Shown piece by piece: positions 50,937-60,874 of a stretch of 64,000 bases of DNA. The translations under genes were made by a program, and so were the position numbers. The notes under the pieces were generated by a model. The model made no database searches. It worked only from the letters and a program-made list of their open reading frames with translations, and was not told where the DNA came from. Within the stretch, counting starts at the first letter, position 1. Each line of letters starts with the position of its first letter. Origin of the DNA: Muriicola marianensis (GTDB taxonomy: Bacteria; Bacteroidota; Bacteroidia; Flavobacteriales; Flavobacteriaceae); NCBI RefSeq assembly GCF_014638095.1, contig NZ_BMFH01000001.1, forward strand, positions 1,869,227-1,933,226. The letters run 5' to 3'.

Positions 50937-52631
50937 ATGCGCTGGACCCTAATGCCCAAACCCGAAAAGGAGGCCATTGCGGAGCTGAGTGAGGCCATCA
51001 AGGTGAGTCCGCTTATCGCCTCCCTCCTTCTGCAGAGGGGAGTGCGGACCTATGAGGATGCGCTTCACTTCTTCAGGCCCCAGCTCAGCCACCTGCATGA
51101 TCCCTTCCTGATGAAGGATATGGACCGAGCAGTAAACCGGATAGAGGAAGCCATACATAAAGGCGAAAATATATTGGTTTATGGGGATTATGACGTGGAT
51201 GGCACTACCGCGGTGGCCCTGGTTTCTTCCTATCTTCTGGACAGGTATCCCAATGTGGCGACCTATATACCGGACCGGTATGCCGAAGGATACGGGGTGT
51301 CCTATGCCGGGATCGATTTTGCACACGACAATGACGTAACCCTGATCATCGCCCTGGATTGTGGGATCAAGGCGATCGACAAGGTTCAATATGCCCGGGA
51401 AAAAGGGATCGACTTTATTATTTGTGACCACCACAGACCCGGGGATGAGATCCCGGAAGCCGTGGCCGTGCTCGACCCCAAACGAACGGACTGCCCGTAT
51501 CCTTACGATGAGCTCTGTGGCTGCGGGATCGGTTTTAAGCTGATACAGGCTTTGGAACAAAGAGCGGGAAGACCCATAGAGGGTATTTTTTCTTATCTCG
51601 ATCTGGTCGCTACAGCCATCGCCGCAGACATTGTCCCGATAACCGAAGAGAACAGGGTGCTTACCTACTACGGTCTGAAGGTGATCAACCAGAAAAAAAG
51701 GCCCGGGATACGGGCCATCCTCAATACTGTCAATAAAGCAGAGCTCAACGTCACCGACGTGGTTTTTATAATCGCCCCCAGGATCAACGCGGCCGGCCGA
51801 ATGGAACACGGCAAGTATGCGGTTTCCCTTCTGACTGAAACCGATATGGCCAGAGCTGAGGAGATGGCAGGGGCGATCGAACGCTTTAATTCCGAAAGGC
51901 GTACCCTGGACCAGGAGATCACGGAAGAAGCCCTTGTTCAGATCAAAAGCAACAAGGAGGAAGGGAGGTATACCTCCGTGGTCTTTGATGAGAATTGGCA
52001 TAAAGGGGTGATCGGGATTGTGGCTTCAAGGCTCACCGAGACCTATTACAGGCCTACCCTGGTATTCACACGCAGCGGGGAAAAACTGGCGGCCTCTGCC
52101 CGTTCCGTCAAAGGATTCGACCTGTACAATGCCCTGGAAGCCTGTAAGGATTACCTGGAGCAATTCGGCGGGCACAAGTATGCGGCGGGACTCACCCTGG
52201 AGGAGCGACAATACGAAGATTTCAAGGCACGTTTCGAGGAGGTGGTCTCCAGAACTATTTCGCCCGAAATGCTGCGTCCTGAGATCCGGATCGATGCGGA
52301 GATCAGACTCTCGGACATTACCCCTAAATTCATGCGGATCCTCAAGCAGTTCGAACCTTTTGGCCCCGGCAACATGAAGCCGGTCTTTCTCTCACAGAAA
52401 TTAAGGGATTCCGGATTTGCCAAAGGAGTGGGGGAAGGCGAAAAACACCTTAAACTGGCCGTGCAGCAAGGCAGGTCGAACTCTGTGCAGGCCATAGGTT
52501 TCGGGCTGGGAGAAAAGCTGCCATTGGTCAGGGAGGGCGGTAGTTTCAGTGCGGTGTATTCCCTTGATGAAAACCACTGGAACGGACAGGTGAGCTTGCA
52601 GCTGAAGATCAGGGATATCAGGCCGGACTAG
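50937..52631 (+). CDS. recJ: Single-stranded-DNA-specific exonuclease RecJ
   Basis: The 564-residue protein has the DHH phosphoesterase motifs VYGDYDVDGTTAV, IALDCGIK and CDHHRPGD, then the DHHA1 region (RINAAGRMEHGKYAV, SARSVKGFDLYNAL) and the C-terminal OB-like domain. It degrades single-stranded DNA 5' to 3' in recombination and mismatch repair. ATG 50937 gives the family-type start MRWTLMPKP; an upstream ATG at 50913 is possible. Its end overlaps the LpxH-like gene by 4 bases. Confidence 0.95.
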   Translation: MRWTLMPKPEKEAIAELSEAIKVSPLIASLLLQRGVRTYEDALHFFRPQLSHLHDPFLMKDMDRAVNRIEEAIHKGENILVYGDYDVDGTTAVALVSSYLLDRYPNVATYIPDRYAEGYGVSYAGIDFAHDNDVTLIIALDCGIKAIDKVQYAREKGIDFIICDHHRPGDEIPEAVAVLDPKRTDCPYPYDELCGCGIGFKLIQALEQRAGRPIEGIFSYLDLVATAIAADIVPITEENRVLTYYGLKVINQKKRPGIRAILNTVNKAELNVTDVVFIIAPRINAAGRMEHGKYAVSLLTETDMARAEEMAGAIERFNSERRTLDQEITEEALVQIKSNKEEGRYTSVVFDENWHKGVIGIVASRLTETYYRPTLVFTRSGEKLAASARSVKGFDLYNALEACKDYLEQFGGHKYAAGLTLEERQYEDFKARFEEVVSRTISPEMLRPEIRIDAEIRLSDITPKFMRILKQFEPFGPGNMKPVFLSQKLRDSGFAKGVGEGEKHLKLAVQQGRSNSVQAIGFGLGEKLPLVREGGSFSAVYSLDENHWNGQVSLQLKIRDIRPD

Positions 52632-53401
52632 ACAGGAAATTTCCGGACTTCAAATTGCTTTCCGTCAAACACTCCATAAGTGTAGTGGCTGATCCAGTCT
52701 CCCAGGTTGAAGTAGGTCGATTTTGGATTTAGTTTTATTTCCAGGGGGAGGTGGCGATGCCCAAAGACAAAAAAGTCGAAGTGATCACCTTCCAGTTTCC
52801 GTTTGGCGTATTGTACCAGCCATTCGTTTTCCTCACCCAGGAACTCCTTGTCCTCTTCCCCTGAGATCAGTTTGTTCTTCACCGAAAAATACTGGGCTAC
52901 ACGTACGCCCCAATCCGGGTGCATCCATCGGAAAAACCACCGTGCCACAGGGTTCGTAAAGACCTTTTTCATCCGCTTATACCCTTTGTCGTGCGGACCC
53001 AGCCCGTCTCCGTGGCCAATAAAGAATCGTTTCCCGTTGATCTCGAATAGCTGTGGCTTGTGGAATACAGGGATTCCCAGCTCCTCCTCAAAATAACCAT
53101 TCATCCACAGGTCGTGATTCCCTGCAAAGAAGTAGACCGGGATACCCCCGTCTGTAATAGAGGCCAGGGTACCGAGGGTCCTCACAAATCCTTTGGGGAC
53201 CACGGTTCTGTATTCAAACCAGAAATCAAAGAGGTCACCCAGGAGGAAGATGGCTGCTGCGTCTTCTTTCACTTCCTGCAACCAGGAGACAAAGTGTTTC
53301 TCCCGAGCCATGCTTTGTTCCCTGCTTGGTGCGCCCAGGTGGTTGTCACTGGCAAAGTAGACCTTCTTTCCTTCGGGTACGATTAGCTGTCTCATCCGCA
53401 T
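52628..53401 (-). CDS. LpxH-like UDP-2,3-diacylglucosamine diphosphatase
   Basis: The protein is a metallophosphoesterase with FASDNHLGAP, LLGDLFDFWFEY, AGNHDLWM, IGHGDGLG and FGHRHLP, the calcineurin-like motif set with two metal sites. DFWFEY and the overall order match LpxH, which cuts UDP-diacylglucosamine to lipid X in lipid A synthesis at the inner membrane. Bacteroidota LpxH differ from E. coli, so the symbol is left open. ATG 53401 is chosen; the frame runs on to 53452, overlapping the previous gene. Confidence 0.85.
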   Translation of the reverse strand: MRMRQLIVPEGKKVYFASDNHLGAPSREQSMAREKHFVSWLQEVKEDAAAIFLLGDLFDFWFEYRTVVPKGFVRTLGTLASITDGGIPVYFFAGNHDLWMNGYFEEELGIPVFHKPQLFEINGKRFFIGHGDGLGPHDKGYKRMKKVFTNPVARWFFRWMHPDWGVRVAQYFSVKNKLISGEEDKEFLGEENEWLVQYAKRKLEGDHFDFFVFGHRHLPLEIKLNPKSTYFNLGDWISHYTYGVFDGKQFEVRKFPV

Positions 53402-53427
53402 ATAAAGATAGGGAAATAGGGTGGGGA

Positions 53428-53880
53428 TCAGGGGTTGTCTTCCATAAACCACTCAGCATAGGCCGTTTCGGTCTCACGGAGTTTCAGGGAATGCAGCTGG
53501 AGATTTTCAGGCAGGCGGGATTTGATCCTCGACGCAATGTCGATCACCATATTCTCACTGGTCGGCTGGTAATCTGCCAGGATCACCTTGTGCCCTCTCG
53601 ATTCGAGTTCCCTGGCCAGTTCCAGATGAGGAGTGTTCTTGTTGAAAATGGTGGCGTGGTCAAAAGGATCTACCACCTCCTCCTTGACGATCTTCTTCAG
53701 GTCTCCAAAATCGATCACCATCCCGAGTTTGACCGCGCCTTCCTTATCAATAGGGGTGCCGATGACCGTTACGGCTAGTTTGTAGCTGTGTCCATGGACG
53801 TTCCTGCATTTCCCGTCATACCCGTAAAGGGCATGCCCGGTCTCAAAACTGAATTCCTTGGTTACGCGAATCCTGCTCAT
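53428..53880 (-). CDS. 6-carboxytetrahydropterin synthase-like (QueD/PTPS family)
   Basis: The 150-residue protein has the T-fold PTPS pattern: FSFETGHALYGYDGKCRNVHGH, DHATIFNK and PTSENMVIDIA. The CxxxHGH form (Cys25, His29, His31, with His16 as third zinc ligand) is typical of QueD, which makes 6-carboxytetrahydropterin for queuosine. Other queuosine genes are not nearby, so PTPS-related roles remain possible. Confidence 0.88.
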   Translation of the reverse strand: MSRIRVTKEFSFETGHALYGYDGKCRNVHGHSYKLAVTVIGTPIDKEGAVKLGMVIDFGDLKKIVKEEVVDPFDHATIFNKNTPHLELARELESRGHKVILADYQPTSENMVIDIASRIKSRLPENLQLHSLKLRETETAYAEWFMEDNP

Positions 53881-53928
53881 AGGAAGTTATTTATGCGGCA
53901 AAGGTAGGAATTCTTTAAAAGGAAGGAC

Positions 53929-55089
53929 CTACTTACCCTGAGGAACAGATTTGATTTCTTTGCTAAAGGTGAATGCTTTTTTAAGTTTAAGGCCGAACAG
54001 AGGACGGAGCCATTTCCACCGGCGTATGCCGAATTCATAGATGACCCATGATCCGCCGAAAGTGGCGATCACGAGATAGAGGAATTTAGGGAGGAATCCC
54101 CAGCTGAGGTCCATGATAAAATATCCGGCAATAATCGTGATGGTCTGATGCAGGATATAAAATGGGTATACAGCCTCATTGCAATAGGTGAGCGCCCGGC
54201 TTGGTCGGTTCCAGTAGGTCGCGGCATAGCCAAAGAGGACCAGGATCCAGGACCACAGATTAAAAACTTTCAGGAGGGCTTCTGTAAAGTGTACGAGGAT
54301 GGAATCTTCAAAGGACATGATCAGGCCGAGATAGAGGGTAAAACCGATCAGGCCGCAATACAGGTAAAACCGCCTGTTCTTTGTCACCGTGTTCCAGAAA
54401 TTATCCTGTACCGTCATCAGAAGGAAGCCATAGAAGAACAGGGTGGAGTAATTGGCAATGGCAAACCAGTCGCCTATCAGGGCATGGGTGATATTAAAGA
54501 AAGGTTCTAATAGGGATTCCATGAGATACAGAGGGAGCAGGAACCAGAACAGTCCGGTTTTCCTTGAGATCAAGGCTTTGACCCATGTAATAAATCTGCC
54601 ACCGGGATTCTTTTTAAGCGAAACGAAGACGGGTACCAGAGCGAGAGAAAACAATAACAGGTAAGGAAGGAACCATAGGTGGTGCCAGCTGAGGTTGCCC
54701 TCCGGGTAGACCCCAATAAAAGATTGAGCGGGCCAAAAATCAAAATAAGATCCCCGAAACTGACTATTTGCGATACGCTCAATATAGACCTGAGGTGGGA
54801 CCACCAGGAGCATCCCCACCACCAGCGGCAGGAAGAGCCTTTTGATCCGCTCGGTGCTGAATTGTATCGGGGTCCTTTTGTTCAACGCATAGAAGGTACC
54901 CATCCCGGAGATCAGAAAGAGGATGGGAAGCCTCCACTGATTTACGAAGAGCATGGGAATCCTGATCGACGTGTATTCCACATTGTTCTTGATATGCCAC
55001 CCCCAGGGAACAAAGAACATACCCACATGGTAGAATATCAATAACCCAAAAACAAAAACCCTCAGCCAGTCCAGATCGTATCGTCTCAT
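53929..55089 (-). CDS. Acyltransferase 3 family membrane protein
   Basis: The 386-residue protein has about ten hydrophobic helices with RRYDLDWLRVFVFGLLIFYHVGM at the start and WHHLWFLPYLLLFSL in the middle, the acyltransferase 3 (OafA/YrhL) pattern, including the catalytic His of the first helix region. It transfers acyl groups (often acetyl) to glycans or other surface molecules. The frame extends to 55206; ATG 55089 fits the family start. Confidence 0.88.
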   Translation of the reverse strand: MRRYDLDWLRVFVFGLLIFYHVGMFFVPWGWHIKNNVEYTSIRIPMLFVNQWRLPILFLISGMGTFYALNKRTPIQFSTERIKRLFLPLVVGMLLVVPPQVYIERIANSQFRGSYFDFWPAQSFIGVYPEGNLSWHHLWFLPYLLLFSLALVPVFVSLKKNPGGRFITWVKALISRKTGLFWFLLPLYLMESLLEPFFNITHALIGDWFAIANYSTLFFYGFLLMTVQDNFWNTVTKNRRFYLYCGLIGFTLYLGLIMSFEDSILVHFTEALLKVFNLWSWILVLFGYAATYWNRPSRALTYCNEAVYPFYILHQTITIIAGYFIMDLSWGFLPKFLYLVIATFGGSWVIYEFGIRRWKWLRPLFGLKLKKAFTFSKEIKSVPQGK

Positions 55090-55183
55090 GAGAATTGATT
55101 TTTGAGTAAAGATATCCCTATTACTTATGCACCGGGATTTTTTGGTACGGACGTCAAGGATTTGGGACGAATGACAAGAAAAT

Positions 55184-56053
55184 TCACTTTCTGACCCTGG
55201 CTTCAAAGGCAGGGATCATGGTCCTAGATACGGGGATCCGGGCTTCACAGTGTTCAAGACTCAACTGGAAACCCTGTGCGTTGCCTTTAACGTGCAGGAG
55301 AAAAGCGAGGTTGACTACATAGGAACGGTGTGTCCTGATGATGTCTTTAAAAGAACTGACCTGCTTTTCAAAATCGGTGATGGAGATGCGCTTCAATACC
55401 TTAACCGGGGCAGGGTCATCCCTTAAATGCAGCACGAGGTAATTGCCCTCGGCCTTGGCGAAGAGGAATTTTTCTACCTGCAGGTCGAATTTGTCCATTT
55501 TTACCTGGGTCTCAATAGGGATAACACTATTGTCATGTTGTCTCTCCTGGCCCAGCCTGCTGCGTTCCAGTTCCTGTGCCTCCCTGATGTACCGCGCGTT
55601 CAGCCGATTGAAATTCACTGAAACGATCAATCCCACAAGCAGGATGCCGACCAGGAAAGTATTGCCGATCTCCTCCCTGAAATAACCCCAGGACCAGTTG
55701 TTGGGGTTGTCGTAAATGAGGTCTCTTACCAGAAACTGCCCGATCCCGATCAACAAGAGGAAGACAGAAAGAAAAAGGAGGTCCTTTCCTATGGTCCAGT
55801 TCTCGTCTAAGGATGGAGAGAAATGGATAAAGGGATACATGATGAGCAATACCGCAATGGGGGTGGCCGAATGGATCACGCTGATCCAGAAATAATCCAT
55901 TTTATGTTCGTCCAAATTGACGTTAAAAGGGGTAAAGAAGTAGTTGAATAGAAGAGCCAGGAGGAAGATGATCAGAGCAAATTGCAGGAGGGTTTTCCCT
56001 CTGAAGTAAAAGGGATATGGCGTATTCAAAATTTCCTTCAGCCTGGATATCAT
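55184..56053 (-). CDS. Membrane-anchored LytTR-type DNA-binding protein
   Basis: The 289-residue protein has four hydrophobic helices (about 21-40, 54-76, 88-110, 129-148) and a C-terminal LytTR domain (about 190-287) with IIRTHRSYVVNL and the EGNYLVLHL core. No receiver domain or kinase adjacent. It is of the same design as the protein at 7628-8479 but diverged. It probably binds direct repeats upstream of a small regulon; the acyltransferase just downstream (95 bases) is one possible target. Confidence 0.85.
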   Translation of the reverse strand: MISRLKEILNTPYPFYFRGKTLLQFALIIFLLALLFNYFFTPFNVNLDEHKMDYFWISVIHSATPIAVLLIMYPFIHFSPSLDENWTIGKDLLFLSVFLLLIGIGQFLVRDLIYDNPNNWSWGYFREEIGNTFLVGILLVGLIVSVNFNRLNARYIREAQELERSRLGQERQHDNSVIPIETQVKMDKFDLQVEKFLFAKAEGNYLVLHLRDDPAPVKVLKRISITDFEKQVSSFKDIIRTHRSYVVNLAFLLHVKGNAQGFQLSLEHCEARIPVSRTMIPAFEARVRK

Positions 56054-56088
56054 ACGGGGACCATCTATTGTAACAGGGATTTCAGATC

Positions 56089-56856
56089 CTATTTTTTGAA
56101 GGCTTCCATCGCCTTTCTCGTCTGTTCGGAAAGGGCGAGTTCACCTGTAATGGCAGCCCTGCTCAGCAGGAGTTCATCCCAATTCCCGGTACCTTCCCAC
56201 AGCACTTTTTTAAGGGCCACAAGGGCCTCGCGGTTGTATGAGGCAAGCTGGGAAGTAAAAAAATCGAGCTCTTTGTCCATCTCTTTGATGTTCTGGAACA
56301 CCTTGGAAAATAGGCCATTATCCTTGGCCCAGTAGGCGTTCTTCCACTCTTTAGGAGCCAGGGATAGTTCGGCAAGTCCGGACACCCCAACCTTGCGCTT
56401 CACTGCAGGGGCGATCACCAGTGGGGCGATACCAATGGTGAGCTCGGAAAGTCTGACAGCGGCGTCTTCCGTGGCGAATACGTAGTCACAGGCAGAGATG
56501 AGTCCGACCCCACCGCCCACGGCTTTCCCCTGTACCCTCCCGATAATGGGCTGGGCACATGCTCTCATCGCATTGATCACATGGGCGAACCCACTGAAGA
56601 AGGCAGTACCTTCCCGGTGGTTCGAGACCGCGAGGAGTTCGTCAAAGGAGGCGCCGGCACAAAAGGCTCTGTCCCCTTCAGATTTCAGCACGATGACAGA
56701 TACTGCTGTGTTCTCAGAGAGGTCCCTGAGGATCTTCGTGAGCCTGTCCAACATTTCTGATACAAAGGAATTACTGGCCGGATGACCGAATTCTACAGTT
56801 GCCACCCCGTTCTGTATGTTGGTATATAGACTGCCGTTAGTTCGGGTTGTTCCCAT
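56089..56856 (-). CDS. Enoyl-CoA hydratase/isomerase family protein
   Basis: The 255-residue protein has the crotonase fold: AFCAGASFDELL (oxyanion), IIGRVQGKAVGGGVGLISACD and SELTIGIAPLVIAP. It acts on an enoyl- or other acyl-CoA; the exact reaction is not readable because the second catalytic Glu pair is not in its canonical place. A single gene upstream of the LytTR gene. Confidence 0.9.
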   Translation of the reverse strand: MGTTRTNGSLYTNIQNGVATVEFGHPASNSFVSEMLDRLTKILRDLSENTAVSVIVLKSEGDRAFCAGASFDELLAVSNHREGTAFFSGFAHVINAMRACAQPIIGRVQGKAVGGGVGLISACDYVFATEDAAVRLSELTIGIAPLVIAPAVKRKVGVSGLAELSLAPKEWKNAYWAKDNGLFSKVFQNIKEMDKELDFFTSQLASYNREALVALKKVLWEGTGNWDELLLSRAAITGELALSEQTRKAMEAFKK

Positions 56857-56877
56857 GGAAGATCGTTTTCCTCTAAA

Positions 56878-58212
56878 TTACACCTTTTGTAAAAGGGGGC
56901 GAAATTTTCTCCTGAACTTAAATACCAGGGCGCCACCCCTGATCATCATCCAGACGGTAATGGCGATCCATATCCCGTAAAGGCCAAGCTCAAAGTACTG
57001 ACCGATGTAAAGGGCGGGGATGAAACCCAAAAAGGTTGCTGTGAGGAGTACATTCCGCAGGTATTTCATTTCACCCAGGCCTTTGAAGAGCCCGTCAAAA
57101 ACAAAGGCTACCGTATTGATGGGCAAGGCAAGGATCACGATGAAGAAGATGGAATAGAAGGTGCGCAGGACCTCTCCCTCGTTGGAGAATAGTAACCCCA
57201 GTGGGCGGTAAAGCACAAACCCTATCACCATGAGCACTCCGCTTACCGACAAGCCGTACAGCATGATCTTCTTCGCCAGTTTCCAGAGGTTGTTATAATC
57301 CTTCGCTCCCAGCAGCCGGCCTCCCATGATATTCCCGGCAGCTCCGTATCCGTCGATAAAGAAGGCAGCGAAGAGCCAGAGGTTGATGGCAATGGTATGC
57401 GCTCCGATAAAACGGTCGCCCAGGGCGGTGGCCTCCCGAACCGCCAGGACGAGAGTGATATTAAGGGCCACTGCCCTGACAAAGAGATTGAGGCTCATCC
57501 CGATAAGCCTCCCGAGCTCAGGGTGGACGGGCAGCCTGGGAATGAGTGAGATATGGGTCTTGACCATCAACAGGTAGAGAGACATCACCGCCATCACTCC
57601 CTGAGATATCAGGCTGGCCCACGCTGCCCCTTCCAGGTTCATTGGGTCGACCAGGCCTTCGATCCCATAGACCAGGATAAAATCGAGTACAATATTCAAC
57701 GAGGCCCCGGTGATAGCGATCATCATGGGCCAGTAGGTGTTCTGCAGCCCCCTGAAGATCCCCATGACGGCAAAGGCAAAGAGGGTCAGCGGGAAGCCCC
57801 AAACCCGGATGGAATAATAAGAGATACAGAATTCCAGGATCTTACCTTTGGCATTGAGCAGGAGGAAGATTTCCTCTACAATAAATACAGTGCCCAGGAG
57901 GATCGCTATACTGAGCAATACGTTAAGGGCGATCGCCTGGGCTGGGAGGGTAGATACCTGGTCGAGTTTTCCCGCGCCAAGGTACTGGGAAATGATGGCA
58001 GAGATCGCACTTCGGGTCTGTCCAAGGATCCAGATGAGCATGGAGAGAAAAGCTCCTACGATTCCGACGGCCGCCAGGGATTCCAAACCATTTTCAGGGA
58101 TATTCCCCACAATAGCTGTATCTGTAATAGACAAAATAGGCTCGGCTATCCCTGCGATGGTTGCAGGAATGGCCAGGCGGTTGATGGTCTTGAAACTTAC
58201 TCGGGTAGTCAA
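56878..58212 (-). CDS. MATE-family efflux transporter
   Basis: The 444-residue protein has twelve hydrophobic helices and MATE features: RLAIPATIAGIAEPILSITDTA near the start, QYLGAGKLDQVS and the second-half YGAAGNIMGGRLLGA. It is of the DinF-like branch. It exports drugs or organic cations with Na+ or H+ exchange; substrate unknown. The start is TTG at 58212, as no ATG lies in the upstream frame. Confidence 0.92.
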   Translation of the reverse strand: MTTRVSFKTINRLAIPATIAGIAEPILSITDTAIVGNIPENGLESLAAVGIVGAFLSMLIWILGQTRSAISAIISQYLGAGKLDQVSTLPAQAIALNVLLSIAILLGTVFIVEEIFLLLNAKGKILEFCISYYSIRVWGFPLTLFAFAVMGIFRGLQNTYWPMMIAITGASLNIVLDFILVYGIEGLVDPMNLEGAAWASLISQGVMAVMSLYLLMVKTHISLIPRLPVHPELGRLIGMSLNLFVRAVALNITLVLAVREATALGDRFIGAHTIAINLWLFAAFFIDGYGAAGNIMGGRLLGAKDYNNLWKLAKKIMLYGLSVSGVLMVIGFVLYRPLGLLFSNEGEVLRTFYSIFFIVILALPINTVAFVFDGLFKGLGEMKYLRNVLLTATFLGFIPALYIGQYFELGLYGIWIAITVWMMIRGGALVFKFRRKFRPLLQKV

Positions 58213-58222
58213 TGTTCAGAGA

Positions 58223-58723
58223 TTATAGAATGAGTTCATAGCAATAGAATGGATGGGGGCTTTGCCGGGGAAAATACACAGGTTCCAGTCTTTGATACCC
58301 CCTGGCCTCATAAAACCGCTGGTTGCGTTTATTTCTGCTGAAGGTATCCAATCTGACGGAAATTCGACTTTCTGATTTTGCCCTGTTCTCTGCCCAATCC
58401 ATCATCTTACGGGCAAACCCCTTACCCTGTTGCTCAGGATGCACCGCCAGACGGTGTATGTAAATATTGTTTCGGTTCGGGGTAAGCCATTGAACCGTTT
58501 TGTACTCTTTATCCATGAGGGAGGAGACCGTGATGCATCCAACGACATGGCCTGAAACTTCCAGGACGAACAGTTCTCCTCTGCTGCGATCCTTCAGGAA
58601 GGCCTCTTCTGAGGGATACAGCTCATTCCATTGTTCGATACCCTTTTGGATCATGTGCAGTGCACAGGCTTTGGCAAGGCTCATGATCTGGGGAATTTCG
58701 CCTAACTTTGCCGGTCTTATCAT
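58223..58723 (-). CDS. GNAT family N-acetyltransferase
   Basis: The 166-residue protein has the GNAT core: IRPAKLGEIPQIM at the start, IYIHRLAVHPEQQGKGFARKMMDWAE (acetyl-CoA loop QQGKGF), and the C-terminal RNKRNQRFYEARGYQRL. It acetylates an amine substrate, unknown. It lies 10 bases upstream of the MATE gene on the same strand, so the two probably are co-transcribed and might be a resistance-type pair. Confidence 0.9.
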   Translation of the reverse strand: MIRPAKLGEIPQIMSLAKACALHMIQKGIEQWNELYPSEEAFLKDRSRGELFVLEVSGHVVGCITVSSLMDKEYKTVQWLTPNRNNIYIHRLAVHPEQQGKGFARKMMDWAENRAKSESRISVRLDTFSRNKRNQRFYEARGYQRLEPVYFPRQSPHPFYCYELIL

Positions 58724-58773
58724 CTTTTCAAGCCAATTATTGCGTAAATTTATAGTTTAAATACCTAACCGTT

Positions 58774-59571
58774 ATGAAGAACATCCTAGTACCTATCGGA
58801 ACCTCCCCAAATGCACACGAGACGCTGCAATACGCGGTAGATCTCGCCGCACAATTCTCTTCCAGGGTCTATGTCATGGAGGTCTTTACGGTGGCCGGGG
58901 TATCCGGAAGCCTCATCGATATATCTGCCATGGTAGAGAAGAGCGGAAAAGAGCGACTAAAAGAGGTTATCGGCAAGGTGGATGCAAAAGATGTGGAGAT
59001 CAAGATTGCCACCTATAAAGGGGACCTGATAGATGGCCTGAAAGATATAGACCGGGAGATCGGGATCGACCTGCTGGTGATTGCACCCAGGAGCAACGAT
59101 ATCAAAGAAGAATTGTATTTGGGGCATACTTCTGGGCGAATGATCAAGCGGACGGATATTCCTACCCTTATCGTCCCCAAAGGCACCAAATTCAGTCCGT
59201 ATAAACTCATCCTGACCGGGTTCAAATCGGGTATCCTAAAGAGGAAACGTATCCTGAACCCCCTTATTGAGATTAAGAATAAATTCCAAAGCGAAATACA
59301 ATTACTGCTGGTAAAAACCCCGGGATATACAGATAAGGACCTGCAGGTGAATACGGCCCTGTTGGATATAAGCACCACGATGACCATGGCCGAACACGCC
59401 ACAACCTACCTCGGAATATTGGAGCATATCCAGGTCGTTAACCCAGACCTCCTGTGTGTATTCAGAAGGAAAAGAGGGGTCTTCATGAATCTGTGGGAGA
59501 AAAACACGATCCATAAATCCGAGTTCTCCGCCAAGATACCGGTTTTGGTACTGAGCGTCAAAAAGGATTAA
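58774..59571 (+). CDS. Universal stress protein family protein
   Basis: The 265-residue protein has an N-terminal UspA domain (about 1-130: NILVPIGTSPNAHETLQYAVDLA and the LVIAPRSNDIKEELYLGHTSGRMI signature with IPTLIVPKGT) and a second, diverged Usp-like half. Such tandem proteins are stress-induced and cytoplasmic; nucleotide binding is likely for the first half. It is followed by tandem hairpin repeats. Confidence 0.9.
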   Translation: MKNILVPIGTSPNAHETLQYAVDLAAQFSSRVYVMEVFTVAGVSGSLIDISAMVEKSGKERLKEVIGKVDAKDVEIKIATYKGDLIDGLKDIDREIGIDLLVIAPRSNDIKEELYLGHTSGRMIKRTDIPTLIVPKGTKFSPYKLILTGFKSGILKRKRILNPLIEIKNKFQSEIQLLLVKTPGYTDKDLQVNTALLDISTTMTMAEHATTYLGILEHIQVVNPDLLCVFRRKRGVFMNLWEKNTIHKSEFSAKIPVLVLSVKKD

Positions 59572-59584
59572 GGTCCATCGGGCA

Positions 59585-60030
<446 letters not shown>

Positions 60031-60167
60031 GCATTGGAAGCGCAAAGGAACTAATTTTTGAGTAAGTTTCAAAATCCATACTTTTTATTTTAAGAAAAGA
60101 ATAACGCCCGAAGTTTCAATTCTTCCTCTTCCGCTTATTATTTTGGGAAAAACTAAAGCAGATACAT

Positions 60168-60872
60168 ATGAAAGGAAAAGTAGCCTACATCACGGGTGGT
60201 ACAAAAGGAATTGGTTTAGGGATAGCGAAAAGACTGCTCAATGCCGGGATGAAAGTAGCCATCAGCGGAAGAAACGCGGAGGACGCGCGAACGGTTGCAC
60301 AGTCTCTCGGATCAGAAGACCGCGTTTTAGGTCTGGGATCAGACGTGACCCGTCCTGAGGATGAGATAAAAGCCGTTCAGGCTGTAATTAAAACCTGGGG
60401 CCAGCTTGATGTGGTTATTGCGAATGCCGGCATAGGCGTATTCAATCCCGTAGACACCCTGAGCGTTGAGGATTGGAATAAGATGATAGACACCAACCTC
60501 AACGGTCCTTTCTTCACCCTGAAGGCTTCTATGGAAGCTCTTAAAGCATCAAAAGGGTATTATATCACGATCGCCAGTCTAGCCGGGACTAACTTTTTTG
60601 CTTCAGGTTCGGGGTATAACGCGACAAAATTTGGGCTGGTCGGCTTTACACAGGCAGCCATGCTCGATCTTAGACCCTACGATATCAAGGTGTCAACCAT
60701 CATGCCGGGATCTGTAGCCTCCCATTTTAACGGAAATCAGCCAAGTGAAAGCGATGCCTGGAAGATTCAGCCTGAGGATATAGGGGAACTGGTTGAAGAC
60801 CTCCTGCACATGAATCCGAGGACACTACCCAGTAAAATTGAAGTAAGGCCTACCCGTCCGGACAAGAAATAG
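60168..60872 (+). CDS. SDR family oxidoreductase
   Basis: The 234-residue protein has the classical short-chain dehydrogenase pattern: TGGTKGIGLGIAKRLL cofactor loop, NAG in VIANAGIGVF, and YNATK with the catalytic Tyr and Lys. It reduces or oxidises a carbonyl/hydroxyl substrate with NAD(P)H; substrate not readable. It converges on the nuclease gene with 2 bases between. Confidence 0.93.
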   Translation: MKGKVAYITGGTKGIGLGIAKRLLNAGMKVAISGRNAEDARTVAQSLGSEDRVLGLGSDVTRPEDEIKAVQAVIKTWGQLDVVIANAGIGVFNPVDTLSVEDWNKMIDTNLNGPFFTLKASMEALKASKGYYITIASLAGTNFFASGSGYNATKFGLVGFTQAAMLDLRPYDIKVSTIMPGSVASHFNGNQPSESDAWKIQPEDIGELVEDLLHMNPRTLPSKIEVRPTRPDKK

Positions 60873-60874
60873 GG

